Below, one piece after another: positions 10,633 to 21,793 of a DNA stretch of 64,000 bases. The notes beneath the pieces were generated by a model, which made no database searches, was not told the origin of the DNA, and saw only the letters and a program-made list of their open reading frames with translations. Within the stretch, counting starts at the first letter, position 1, and each line of letters begins with the position of its first letter. The position numbers and the translations under genes are program-made. Source of the DNA: Larus michahellis (taxonomy: Eukaryota; Chordata; Aves; Charadriiformes; Laridae); NCBI RefSeq assembly GCF_964199755.1, contig NC_133913.1:6302201-6366200 (forward strand), written 5' to 3'.

Positions 10633-11087
10633 CTGAGAAGTCAAACTTCTGTTGATATCTAAGCCTCTCCCTGCCCATGCTGGAGTTGGCGTATCTTGAT
10701 CTTGAGCTTCAGAGCTTGTGCAGAGCATGTGCTTCTGCACCCAGGGAAATATAACTCCAACAAACCTGTATGTCAGTTTTTAAGCACCACAGTGAGTCAG
10801 GCTAAGCGGTCAAGCTTGCTCATCATGTGCTGGTCTCACTTGGGTCAGTCTCGTGTCCCTCACCACGGTTCCTCCAGCTCAGGATGGCCATACACCTTGT
10901 GCACCAGCTGCTGCTGCCCTCTCTGAGCAGTGCTTGGTGCCAGGTAGGGCTTTGAACCATGCAGTCTGAATTGCCCTCTGAAGTTCATCAAGCTGTGTTA
11001 ATCACTGTTTCTGGGGCTGAACCTGGCCCCAAATATCTGTCTCTGCTCCCAGTATCTAAGGGCTTAAGTATTTTTAAGGGCTACCGA

Positions 11088-11515
11088 GATGCTGAGGGGA
11101 CTGGAACACCTCTCTGATGAAGAAAGGCTGAGGGATTTGGGTCTCTTCACTCTGGAAAAAAGGCAACTGAAGGGGGATCTTATCAACGCTGATAAATACT
11201 GAAAGGGGGTGTGTCAGGAGGATGGGGCCAGGCTCTTCTCAGTGGTGCCTGGGGACAGGACAAGGGGTAACGGGCACAAACTTGCCCCTGGGAAGTTCCA
11301 CCTCAACATGAGGAGGAACTTCTTTGCTGTGAGGGTGGCAGAGCCCTGGCACAGGCTGCCCAGAGAGGTGGGGGAGTCTCCATCTCTGGAGACATTCCAA
11401 CCCCGCCTGGCCGCGTTCCTGTGCCACCTGCTCTGGGTGACCCTGCTCTGGCCGGGGGTTGGAGGGGATGATCTCCAGAGGGCCCTTCCCACCCCGGCCA
11501 GGCTGGGATTCTGTG
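11088..11515 (+). mobile_element. CR1 LINE 3' region
   Basis: A longer + copy runs from CTGAGGGGACTGGAACACC through GAGGAACTTCTTTGCTGTGAGGGTG to CCCTTCCCACCCCGG and a degenerate ATTCTGTG tail. It is a different subfamily from most copies in the window. Confidence 0.85.
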
Positions 11516-13145
11516 CATTGCTTGTTTCTCTCTTGGCTCTCACTGGAACATCTCATATTTCTGTCCCCCAGTTCAGCAGTGACAACGGGATTAAGAGATT
11601 GTTCTCACTCACTTGGTTTCTAAAGTTTAATACTTGCTGTGTGATTCACAATGATTCCTTCGTTCTTGGTTAGTTTGCAGGTCCCTGGATGGTTGCCATG
11701 TGTTAGTTAACCACAATTGTGGCTAATTACGGATGTGTGAGTGCATTTGGAGGTTGTAGGCTAGTGTGAGAATGAATGCAGGAGTGCTGTGGGGTTAGGT
11801 CAGCTGAGCTGTGCTATAACTCCCCTGCCTGGGTAGACTGGACTGATCACAGAAAGATCTAGACAACTAGCTCAGAAACATGTCAAGCTGCAGTGCTTGA
11901 TTTGCATCCTCCATAATGAAGATTATATCCCTTATAAGAACATGGTCTTGAACAGTTGAGTGTCAGGAATGTCTGTCTTTTGTGCAGACAGGTAAGTTTT
12001 TGGTTTGGTCACCTCCATCGGTTAAAATTCTTTACTTGGGAACTGGAGTGTGGTAGACAACACGAACACTTGTCATGTTCACTTTTCTCTGTCTCTGCCA
12101 GCACAGACTGGCAATTTGCTGTGCAGAAACGTACACCTGGGAACACGACCAGTCAGACCTGGTCAGATAATTGAGCTGCGAAAGAGTTGTACTTTTACGA
12201 GGAACCCAGCAATTGTGCCGAGGTGGAGAATCTCACTGCTGTGAGGAATTGCTTGTTTGGCTTTGTACCAATCTACTAACTGGTGTCCATCTCCATCTGC
12301 CTCGGCTTCCTCAAGCACTGGGCTGTGCAGGGAAGATGATGGAGAGTTGCTGGTGGGGGTCCAGCAGCCAGAGTCTTTGTAGACGTGCTCCAGAGATTGC
12401 TCCCGATGGCATCCCTCCCTGCCCAGCTTTGCTCGTCTGACTCCCACGCTCACCTGGTGGAGCAGCACAGCCCAGTTTGCCCGACTCGGGGAGAGCAACA
12501 AGAACCAGCTGGCTCACCTGTTTGTCCCTGTTCAACGACCTGCGGACCTGCAGAGAAAACAACGGGGCTTGGGGGAGGGGAGCCGTGGTCTGGAAATGTT
12601 AATGTTGGGGCCGAGATGTGTCCAGATGTAAAGGTTTAGGAGGTTTCCATTTATCTGTCTGCTTTTGGTATTTTTCGGGATGAGGGGGTTGATGCATTCT
12701 GTGACTCCTGCCTGTTTGGTAATGAGGAGTGGCACTCCTGAGCAGTGTTGTGCAAAGGCGTGACTCTTCCCAGTTGGTTTGCAGCCCTCAAATCTTGCAT
12801 CAATGTAAAATAATTTCTGTGTGTTTTCAAGCACCCTAAAGATATTACGGGAGATAAATTGTGCACGAAAGATGTTGTCTTGCCACGAAAAGTAAAATGT
12901 TTTGTCTCAAAAGTGAAACCATTTGTCTCACAAATTAGTGACACTTTTCAGCTCAATCACATATAAACACGTTGCATTTGGTAATACGTTTTTAGTTGAC
13001 CTTTCCTTTATTTTTCCATCAAAAGTTGTGCTTGCTCTGGAAGGGTGATCGTTGATAATGTCTCCTTAGTGGTCTTTCCTAGCTGTGGTTAGTGGTATGG
13101 CACCAGTGCGCACAAACCGCTGAAAGGACGTGGTTAGTACTTTAC
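11516..13145. other. Unique intron 1 sequence with one splice-bounded antisense segment
   Basis: No named gene. On the minus strand 12454-12547 is flanked by an excellent acceptor (GTTGTTTTCTCTGCAG) and donor (CACCAG|GTGAGC), with a second good donor after 30 nt. Its frames do not join cleanly to both neighbours of the antisense model, so it is left uncalled. Confidence 0.3.
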
Positions 13146-13292
13146 GGAGCTGGCGCAGAGCTGTGACAAACAGTGACGCGCAGCACCACGGAGTAGAACG
13201 AATCTCTGTATGTGATGGTGGATGTACTGCGAAGGAAACAAAACTGCAGGGGTGTAGACATGAACTCTTCATGGAGTCGAGAAACTTCCCGC
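13146..13292 (-). CDS. Candidate upstream exon (W) of the unrecognised antisense gene
   Basis: On the minus strand the acceptor GTCACCAGCTGCCTCAG opens 48 codons in phase 2. They include REVSRLHEEFMSTPLQ and STSTITYRDSFYS, and the exon leaves in phase 2 at CTCC|GTAAAG, matching entry into 10455-10632. The segment is clearly richer in CpG than its surroundings. A second acceptor inside it (TTTCCTTCGCAG|TAC) makes the start uncertain, the donor is mediocre, and other frames over the same bases are also open. This is the weakest exon of the four; no start-codon exon was found upstream. Confidence 0.3.
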
Positions 13293-13472
13293 CTGAGGCA
13301 GCTGGTGACAACACACCTGCGTTTCTTGTTTGTCCCCACGGTGTTAGTCTCCTACTTTGCCTTGGTGGAGATGGGATGCTAGATCTAATCAATCTGTATT
13401 GATTAATCTTCTGAGATGGTCAAGTACGCTGACCAGCAGCTTTTCGAATATCCTTCCCTCTGATGTTTTTTC

Positions 13473-13879
13473 TTAGAATCACAGAATTGCCCAGGTTGGA
13501 AGGGACTTTTAAGATCATTGAGTCCAACCATGAACCTGACACTGACAATTCCACCACTGACCCATGTCCCTCAGCACCACGTCTGCCTGGCTTTTAGATA
13601 CCTCCAGGGATGGCGACTCCACTACTGCCCTGGGCAGCCTCTTCCAATGCTTGACAACCCTTTCTGTGAAGAATTTTTTCCTAATATCCATCCTAAACCT
13701 CCCCTGGCGCAACTTGAGGCCGTTTCCTCTTGTTCTTTTACTTGTTCCTTGGGAAAATAGACCGACCCCCCCTGGCTATCCCCTCCTTTCAGGGAGTTGT
13801 AGAGAGCGAGAAGAGAAGATCTCCCCTTAATCTCCTTTTCTCCAGGCTGAACAACCCTAGCTCCCTCAGCCATCTTCCA
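13473..13879 (-). mobile_element. CR1 LINE 3' region abutting WNT9B exon 2
   Basis: The reversed tail (TTAGAATCACAGAATTG) starts near 13473. The copy continues through CTTTCTGTGAAGAATTTTTTCC and CTCCAGGCTGAACAACCC to about 13879. It is about 30 bp from the exon 2 acceptor. It belongs to the same subfamily as the + copy at 21309-21692, which it matches over nearly its full length. Confidence 0.93.
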
Positions 13880-13909
13880 TAACTCACTGTTTTTTCCGCT
13901 TTCTTTCAG

Positions 13910-14166
13910 CTTGACTGGGAAAGAAGCTCTGACCCACTTCCCATCCCTGGGACCCTCCACAAACGCTGCCCAGGGGAAGGTCCACGTGAAGCAGTGTGAC
14001 TTGCTGAAGCTGTCCCGCAAGCAGAAGAGGCTTTGCCGGAGGGAGCCTGGCTTGGCAGAGACCTTGCGGGATGCCATCCGGCTTGGGATCATGGAGTGCC
14101 AGTACCAGTTTCGCAGCGAGCGCTGGAACTGCAGCCTGGAAGGACGGACCAGCCTGCTGAAGCGAG
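13910..14166 (+). CDS. WNT9B: WNT9B coding exon 2
   Basis: The acceptor is a clear pyrimidine tract ending TTTCTTTCAG at 13909; the donor is GTACAAGG at 14167. The exon encodes residues 30-116 of the N-terminal helical Wnt domain, with cysteines at 59, 72, 93 and 104. It includes [14 protein letters not shown], the helix typical of Wnt9 proteins, and RWNCSLEGR, whose NCS at residue 103 is the conserved N-glycosylation sequon. A CR1 element in intron 1 ends about 30 bp before the exon, so the polypyrimidine tract is squeezed against the repeat. The exon enters in phase 2 and leaves in phase 1. Confidence 0.95.
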
Positions 14167-17100
14167 GTACAAGGTAGTCTTTTGTTTGCAGTACCAAATC
14201 TTGCTCAGTGCCGAGCTCCCGGATTATTAAATTCAATTGATCATTAAATATCAAATTAAGAAAAGCGGGGCAGTGACCAGGGAGTGCAGAGATCATCTGT
14301 TTTGCCTCGGAATGAGACCTGTGCAATTTTTTTGCCACAAAATATGCCTTATCCTCATTTTTCATGCGCCGTTTGTCACAAATTGAAAAGCAGAAGGAAG
14401 TTCACGTCCTTGACTTGTGGATTTTTGTCCGAGACCAGAGTTTCCTAGACTGACCATCTTCCTTGGCTGTCAATCAAGAATGATGCTGTGAAAAATAAAG
14501 GGTTAGTGCCTTATGTCAAGGGACTTATTAAGAAAATGCTCTTTTTAGCTCTTTTGATATTTTGGTATGTAAATCTCTGTTGTTCTCAGATACAGAATTT
14601 AATCCTAATACACTGTTTGAAAAAGCTATTTATCAGCCTTAAGTCATTTCAGTGCATGTTTACAAATATCTCCTCAGACTCTTTCATGTGTATTCGGAGT
14701 TTCTGCAGAAGTTCACACAGAGTGGGCAGAAGAGCCACTGGCTTCTGCTTCACAGAAAGCTTTAGAGGAAGAAAATGTCCTCTAAGTTCTGTATTTGAGG
14801 TAGGAGGGAGCATAATAAATCCTTTACATTATAAGAGCTTGGGGAAAATAGAATAAAGATAGACCCTGAAACTGTCTTAATAAAAGCTCCCAGAGCATGC
14901 TCATACACTCTGCTGAACCTATCCTCATCCAAACAATGCCTGACCTGCCTGTTACCGAGTTTCAGCCCTTTGATAATGTTTAGTAGCATCTACTAAGTTT
15001 CAGTCTTCAGTATTACTGAGTTTCAGTCCTTTGATAATGTTTAGTAAGTTAAGGTCTTAAAAAAGGGGGCTGAATAAGCCAATATTAACTTTGATGAAAT
15101 AAAAATGTTAATTTTTTTTTTAAATGGGATTGAAACTTTCTAACATTTCCATTAAAAATTATCAAATTGTGTTAAAGTAAATATTAAGTTAATATTTTAG
15201 TAACCCAGCAGATACAAGATCAGATTTACTTCATTGCAAGGCTCCATTGTGCATTTTTTAGCACACTGTGGAAGAAGCTGTTTGTGATCATTTTTAGTGA
15301 CTTTCTGACATCTGTACCTCCATCAACCTCAAAGAACTTGAAAATGACAATTGAATAATCCTCATCTTCAAATAGCTGGAAAACATTTAATTATCTCATG
15401 GTGGCATGCCTCAACATTTCCATGGACTCCTGACTGACAAAATAAAATATCACCTGTAATTTAAAACCTGTTTTGGCAGATGAGGATAAGTGTTTGAAAA
15501 CTTTTATTACACAATCTTAAGGATCAAATGATGATTTAATACAGAAAAGTATGCTATATACATCTCCTATATGAGAGGACAGTTGGCTGGAAGCAATGAG
15601 TAGTTCTCATTTTCCTTTTATTTGCAAATAGATTAGTTTCTTTCACAAAGAACATGAACATTTTCAGCTGCCACTTTTGATCTGTTTCTCACATATTCCT
15701 ACTGCTGTTTTGTTGCTGCCTTGGAAATTGCTGGTCAGACAAAGGACTATGCTCCTTTCACCCAAGTAGTGATGAAGAGTTTTAGAAACGATTAAATAGT
15801 TTTATATTGCCGTAGTCCTAGAGAAAATGTAAAGAAAAATGCACTCTTTTTATCAGTCTTTAATGGTCTTATGAGTGCAAGAGGGGAAAAAAGATTATGT
15901 CCCAGTGAGATCGTTCAATTTTGTAATAGGTGAAAAGCCACGCTTAATTTGCAGTGACAACTGAAAAACTGCTATGACTGATCGGGATCACCTATGCGGT
16001 TCCTGCTTCGACACACGCCAGCTTTTTTCTTGTATTTGCATAGTTTTAGTAAGTAAAAAAAAAACAAAACAAAAATGCCAAGGGCTTTCTGGTTTTTGAA
16101 ATGCCAGGTTTATTTTCGCAGTCTGCACCATTTGTTGTTTTGCATTGACACTCCTCTGGATACAACTGGGAAACTCCTTCTGCGTAACCTACAATCCTTC
16201 TATGACTATTGCAGTCACTTATGGTGGCTGTTACTCTGCACTGATCCATGCAAAATCCTTCTGCATTCCTTCTCCACTTCTTGAAGAAAAATCTATGAAA
16301 AGGGGTAGATTGAAAAGTATTCTGGACAGACATTTCAAGCCACCTTGTTGCACAGCGACAGTTGTTGTCTTTATAAAAGGTTTGTAAAGCCATGGTGATC
16401 TTTCAGTTTCCAAGGTGTGCCATAGAGACAGCCAATTGCACTGGAGGTGAGGTACGCAGTAGTTCAACTCAAACAATGTGGTGATTTAGGGAAAATAAAT
16501 ACCTATAGCAAAGACAGCTCAGATCCAGACACTCAGAAAAATCCTTCTTGAGAAAGGAGCACTCTAGAATCCTCCCCTCCATCAATCCATTCCATGTTGG
16601 TCAGATTCTTTGACCTTCAAGCAGTGGTTTCATTGATGTCATGAGGAATCTAGGAATGGTGCAGCACAGGAGCAGTGGCTCAGAGATGTAGAATTTCCAA
16701 ACCGGAGATTTTAAAAATACAGTTGGACAAACCCTGAGCAAATTTATCTTGCGTTGGAGCTAGCCCTGCTGTGAGCAGGAGGTCGTACAAAAGACCTTGA
16801 GACATCTTTCCATCCTAAATCTTTGTACAATGCTGTATCTTTCTGGTCTGCTCTTTTTTGTTTGCTTGTTTGGTTGGTTTTTTTTGTTTGGGTTTTTTCC
16901 CCACAGAGATGTCTCTTCCGCTTGCTCTGAAATGCTCCCACTATCTTTATTGTAGCATTGAAAAATCTTTGACTTTGAGCATCTTTCCTTTGGCAGAATC
17001 ACCACATGGCTAAACTCCTCCTATTATAGATTTCCTTGTGGTCTAGAACACACCACACCACAGAACAGTGTCTTGCTGTTGCAGCAAACGTTTTTCTGTA

Positions 17101-17171
17101 TTTATAGGCTGCTGAGCTAAGAAATAATTCCAAAGAGCTCAGGGGAGGACTTGGACAAGTGCAAGGATGCA
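14167..17171. other. Intron 2, left part: mostly unique AT-rich sequence
   Basis: Contains a small repeat at 14955-15047 (listed separately). A minus-strand 115-codon frame at 16046-16393 has a good Kozak context but no recognisable domain or splice logic. Confidence 0.3.
14955..15047 (+). repeat. Imperfect tandem repeat GAGTTTCAGYCCTTTGATAATG
   Basis: Two copies of a roughly 31-bp unit ending in TTTAGTA (14955-14985 and 15017-15047) flank a partial copy. Confidence 0.75.
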
Positions 17172-17563
17172 CGTTGGGGTTGTTCAGTCTGGAGAAAAGA
17201 AGGTTCCGAGGAGACCTTATAGTGGCATACCAGTATCTTAAGGGGGCCTACAAGAAAGCTGGGGAGGGACTTTTTAGGATGTCGGGTAATGGTAGGACTA
17301 GAGGGAATGGATTAAAACTAGAGATGGGTTGATTCAGACTGGACGTTAGGAAGAAGTTCTTCACCATAAGGGTGGTGAGCCCCTGGCCCAGGTTGCCCAG
17401 AGCAGCTGTGGCTGCTCCATCCCTGGAAGTTTTTAAGGCCAGGCTGGATGGGGCTCTGAGAAACCTGGTCTGGTGGGAGGTGTCCCTGCCCAGGGCAGGG
17501 GGGTTGGGACTAGGTGATCTTTGAGGTCCCTTCCAACCCTGACAATTCTGTGATTCTATGATA
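17172..17563 (+). mobile_element. CR1 LINE 3' region in WNT9B intron 2
   Basis: Starts GGTTGTTCAGTCTGGAGAAAAG and ends CCCTTCCAACCCTGACAATTCTGTGATTC-like. It has the + orientation and an older sequence than the copy next to exon 2. Confidence 0.92.
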
Positions 17564-20273
17564 AGGACCTACGAGGGGAAGCTGGCTTGCTTCAACATCT
17601 TGAAATTCAACTCTGTGATGGATATTTGCACCAAACTGACTACTGCCCAGCAAAGACGTGCATTTAGATGTTCCCCCTTGCACCGAGTGTTTAAGATTTC
17701 ATTTAGTCACTTGCAACACAGTCAATGGGGTCAAGAGAGTGGCTCATGCCTAAACCAGACCCTGAGAGCCTGGGCATCTGCTCAGGCCCCACTGGCTCTT
17801 GTCACAAGAGCTCCATTGACATAGCGGGAGGATGGATAACCAGGACACGTGGAGAAATCTGTATTTAGATCTTCTCAAATCATGCTTGTTGGAGCTGATT
17901 GCTGCTCATTTGTGCTATGTCCCACTGAAAATCCAGCTTCAACAGCTGCTGTATTGCTGGTTGTTATTCTACAAGGGCTTAAGGACCATTCAGCTTTTCC
18001 TTTACTCCTTGATTTGTGAATTAAACAATTAAACAGACGGTGGTCAGTGTCTTATGACAAAGTAGAAGGAATCATCTTAGACTTCTCAAACAAGCATTTG
18101 GGAGCCTGGTGACACTGGACCTTTGCCATAAAAGGAGGTGGGAGGGGGGAGAAGAAGGAGACGATTTGAAAGTATGCTCGTTATCTTCAGTTACTGCTGT
18201 CTGCAGTGGCCTGACCACAAGCAATGGTCTCTGATTTCAAGTGGGTTGAGATCTGGCCAGCACTTATGTGGAGTGCCACAGAAGAAACCAAACCATCACT
18301 GGTCAGAAATAGCAGAAGCAGTGTGGTATTCCACAAAGTCAGATTTAGCAGGGTATGTGGAGCTGACTGGTACTGCTAGCTTTATATGGTATGGGAAAGT
18401 GTTTTGAAAATGTTCTCCTCTCTTCTGGTATCAGTATGCCAGATAGGATATTGGGAATCTTGCAAGCATTTGGAGAAAGCTACTGGAATTATTTTTCAGA
18501 TTTAGAATATCAAACATATTTTACCCTCTCTTTGCCCCTTCTTTTGGGTTAGCCACTGGGTGAAAATGTGTGAGTCACATGTTGCTATCTGTAATCTGTC
18601 TTGACTGCGTCGCATGTCAGCTTTTCCAAAGCTTTTGACAGATTTGGTGACATTTTTTCATTATTCTTCCAGTGGCCTGAGAGATTTTATAGAGCATCAT
18701 CAACAAGAGAGTTTAGTTGCAAGTTACTTGTCCCAGTGATACAGCAACTAAAACAGCGAGGTAGGAAGCAGTTTGTTGATCAATCTCCTTGACTTCCTCC
18801 TCATTTTCTTGACTCTTTCATCCACATCCATACTGATGCTAGATCTTTCCTCTAAAATTCTGTAATTCCAATGAACTCTTATGATGTCTGCCTTCCATTT
18901 GCTAATGCAGCATCTCCATTATCTTGATGATTAGTCAATTTTTCATTCTTCTCTCTGATATCCCTCTTCTATCAGAAGGACTCTTTTTCCTGTTCTCTGG
19001 TCAGATTTATGGTGACCTCACCCAGATCTCGGCAGTCAATGGTCTGATCTATTATTACAGCTGGATAGAAATTCTTTGAGGGAACAGAATGATGGAAAGA
19101 TTTGAGGTTGGACTGGGTTAATTCTAGAGCTCCCTTCCAACCTCTGCTCAGAGCAGGGCTAACTGCAAGACTAGATCAGGTCTCTGTGGTTCTCTCTGTC
19201 TTCCATTTTTGGGGGGAACAAACTTTTTCCTTCTGATATGGAAGGAAATTTTGAATTTTCGAATGTGGAATATTTGTTTGCTTCATTGTGTTTCCTTCCA
19301 TGCATTGTACAAGTGCTCTATTTATTATAAACAGCAATTTTTCTATTTTGGCCAATCTTACCCATTCCTGCACTCTGAGCTCCTGATCAGTTGTCTGTCT
19401 TTCTCTTCCTTGCCCTACTTCCTAAATTGTGGACTTGTTAAACAATTTCCCATTAATAGTTTTGTTTTCTGCCAATAAACTCTGGAGGAAATATTAAGAT
19501 TTTCACCTGGATTAAACAGGAGAGGAGGAAAGTAATCAAAACAAAGTATTTTGGGATTTAGGTCAGATTTGTGTGAATCAGTGTTGATGTGTTGTGTGAA
19601 TCAGTTGTGTGAATCAGTCAGTGTTGTGTGAATCAGTTGTGTGATGTGAATCAGCCATATCAACATACCCATTCCTCTCTGATCCCACATCTTCACATTG
19701 AAGACATGATGTTCTTCAGCATGGAGCATTTCCCATTCAAACTACATGTGATCCTTCCATTTGAAATACTACTACTGTGACAACCCAGTCCCACTTAAAC
19801 ACATTTTTAAACAACAGGTCAGATTTTTAAAATATTTTTTCAGTCTCTACTAAATATTTCCTGATTTCAAGCCACAGAATGATTTTGGTTGACGGCTTCT
19901 ATTCACACCTATCAGCTCTGTGGTGAGGATGAGGACAAATGGAGTTTCATGATTGTCGCTTTTTGCAGTTGAATATTTTCCCAGGGCTGTTTGGCTGTTG
20001 CCACCCATCCCTTGATTCATGAGTGGTCTCCTGTCTCCATATTGAATTGGTCACAGCCACCAGGTGAGCCGGGGGTGTTACTCCACCTCAAACCTGATAT
20101 TGAGATTGTCTGCTAGGAACAGTGTGCAGGTAATGGAAGAGTTTCGTCTCTTTGTATTTCCAAGTTTTTGACTTGGGTTTAGTTCACGGACAGCCAGGAG
20201 AGCCAGTGAGGTGGATGAACACCTTATTTTGCCTTTCCTGCTCCTACCCTCTCCTAATCCTTCTCCTGTGCAG
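17564..20273. other. Intron 2, right part
   Basis: Mostly unique. A diverged CR1-like fragment may lie at 19081-19180 (CTCCCTTCCAACCTCTGCTC). A GTGAATCAG minisatellite is listed separately. Confidence 0.3.
19570..19655 (+). repeat. GTGTGAATCAGT-type minisatellite
   Basis: Five GTGAATCAG motifs are separated by TTGTGT-type spacers. The arrangement is irregular, with a unit of roughly 14-20 bp. Confidence 0.75.
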
Positions 20274-20539
20274 GTTTTAAGGAAACTGCCTTCCTCTATG
20301 CAGTGTCTTCTGCAGCTCTCACCCACTCCTTGGCCAGAGCGTGTAGTGCTGGGCGCATGGAGCGCTGCACCTGCGATGACTCCCCAGACCTGGAGAACCG
20401 CAAGGCCTGGCAATGGGGTGTTTGTGGAGACAACCTCAAATACAGCACCAAGTTCCTGAAAAAATTCTTGGGTCAGAAGAGGATTGGCAAAGACCTGCGG
20501 GCCAAGGTTGACATCCACAACACCAACGTTGGCATCAAG
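20274..20539 (+). CDS. WNT9B: WNT9B coding exon 3
   Basis: The acceptor CTCCTGTGCAG ends at 20273 and the donor GTGAGG starts at 20540. The exon encodes residues 116-204 and starts with the [17 protein letters not shown] block conserved across Wnt9 proteins. Cysteines 139, 147, 149 and 166 belong to the central N-terminal-domain disulfides. The stretch [19 protein letters not shown] is the Wnt signature region with its WxWGxCGDN core. The exon enters in phase 1 and leaves in phase 0. A reading frame open on the opposite strand over this exon is a shadow. Confidence 0.95.
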
Positions 20540-21308
20540 GTGAGGAGCTGCATCAGCAGGCCCAGAAAGAAGTTAGGACTCAATGCAAGTCTTCTAACCA
20601 AGGCTGTTTGTGAAAGGGGTGTTCACTGCCCCTACTCACAAACCAGACCTGTTTACCTGTGTGTTGTGGACCTTATGGTACTGAGCGCTCCCTGGAAAGA
20701 CTCCTGAACTCTGGTGTGAGGAGCTGCATGTTTGGAGTGTCAGAGTAGCATCCTGTATCCTCTGGTGGTATCAGAGGTGGAGTGACAGTAATAGGCAGCA
20801 CAGTAACAGCTGTAAAACTCCCTGGCTGAATTACTCCATGGGTTGCGCCGTGGACACAGGGAGTTTTGAGAACAGTGAGATCTTCAGAGGTTGTGTGACA
20901 TGTGAAGTAGATTAAGAGTTGACACTCTTGAGATCATTATGAGTCTGCTGGCAATTTGCTATGGACCTAGTCATGTCACAAGTTTGGGTCAGGGAGACCA
21001 TTAGATCAAGCATTTTGACCTGCATGTTACAGGCTACTGACATATCACTCTCTTGATTTGAATCTACCAAAGGGAATCCACTATGCTGGAGATACTCAGT
21101 TTCATGGTTGACTATTGCTGCTATTCCAAATAGACTTAGTAAAAATTTATTCAGTACTCAGCATTCGGCCATATGTCCTCGTTCAGGCTTGCTGCTCTCT
21201 GTCTCACCAGTCAACTCTGTAGCCATTCCTCTGTTTTGTTTGTTTGGTTTTTTTTAGTTTCTCCTCCATAAAATAGGAATAATACCAATAAAACTGAAGT
21301 AGGGAACT

Positions 21309-21692
21309 GGGGTTGTTCAGCCTGGAGAAAAGGATGCTCAGGGGTGACTCTACAGCTCACTCTCTACAGCTCCCTGAAAGGAGGGGACAGCCAGGGGGGG
21401 TCAGTCTCTTCTCCCAAGGAACAGGCGATGGGACAAGAGGAAACGGCCTCAAGTTGCACCAGGGGAGGTTTAGGATGGATATTAGGAAAAAATTCTTCAC
21501 TGAAGGGGTTATCAAGCATTGGAAGAGGCTGCCCAGGGAAGTGGTGCAATCACCATCCCTGGAGGGATTTAAAAGCCGGGCAGACGTGGTGCTGAGGGAC
21601 ATGGGTTAGTGGTGGACTTGGCAGTGTTGGGTTGATGGTTGGACTCAATGATCGTAAAGGTCTTTTCCAACTTAAAAGATTCTATGATTCTA
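21309..21692 (+). mobile_element. CR1 LINE 3' region in WNT9B intron 3
   Basis: Runs from GGGGTTGTTCAGCCTGGAG through CTCCCTGAAAGGAGGGGACAG to a degenerate ATTCTATGATTC tail. It fills much of the 1.25-kb intron and ends about 100 bp before exon 4. It is the close relative, in opposite orientation, of the copy at 13473-13879. Confidence 0.93.
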
Positions 21693-21793
21693 AGTACTTC
21701 CAGGCTGTCTGCAATCATCTGAGGTGTTACCTATACCCAGAACTAGGCTCATGGTCCTGGCAGATAATGACTACCACTTCTCTTCCTTATCAG

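Noticed and set aside
13622-14365. Minus-strand frame of 247 codons over WNT9B exon 2
   Set aside because: It is the antisense shadow of exon 2 plus reversed CR1 sequence.
16046-16393. Minus-strand frame of 115 codons with ACCATGG start and many cysteines
   Set aside because: Good Kozak context but no known domain, no splice partners and a length well within chance.
20078-20518. Minus-strand frame of 146 codons over WNT9B exon 3
   Set aside because: Antisense shadow of exon 3; no splice or domain support.
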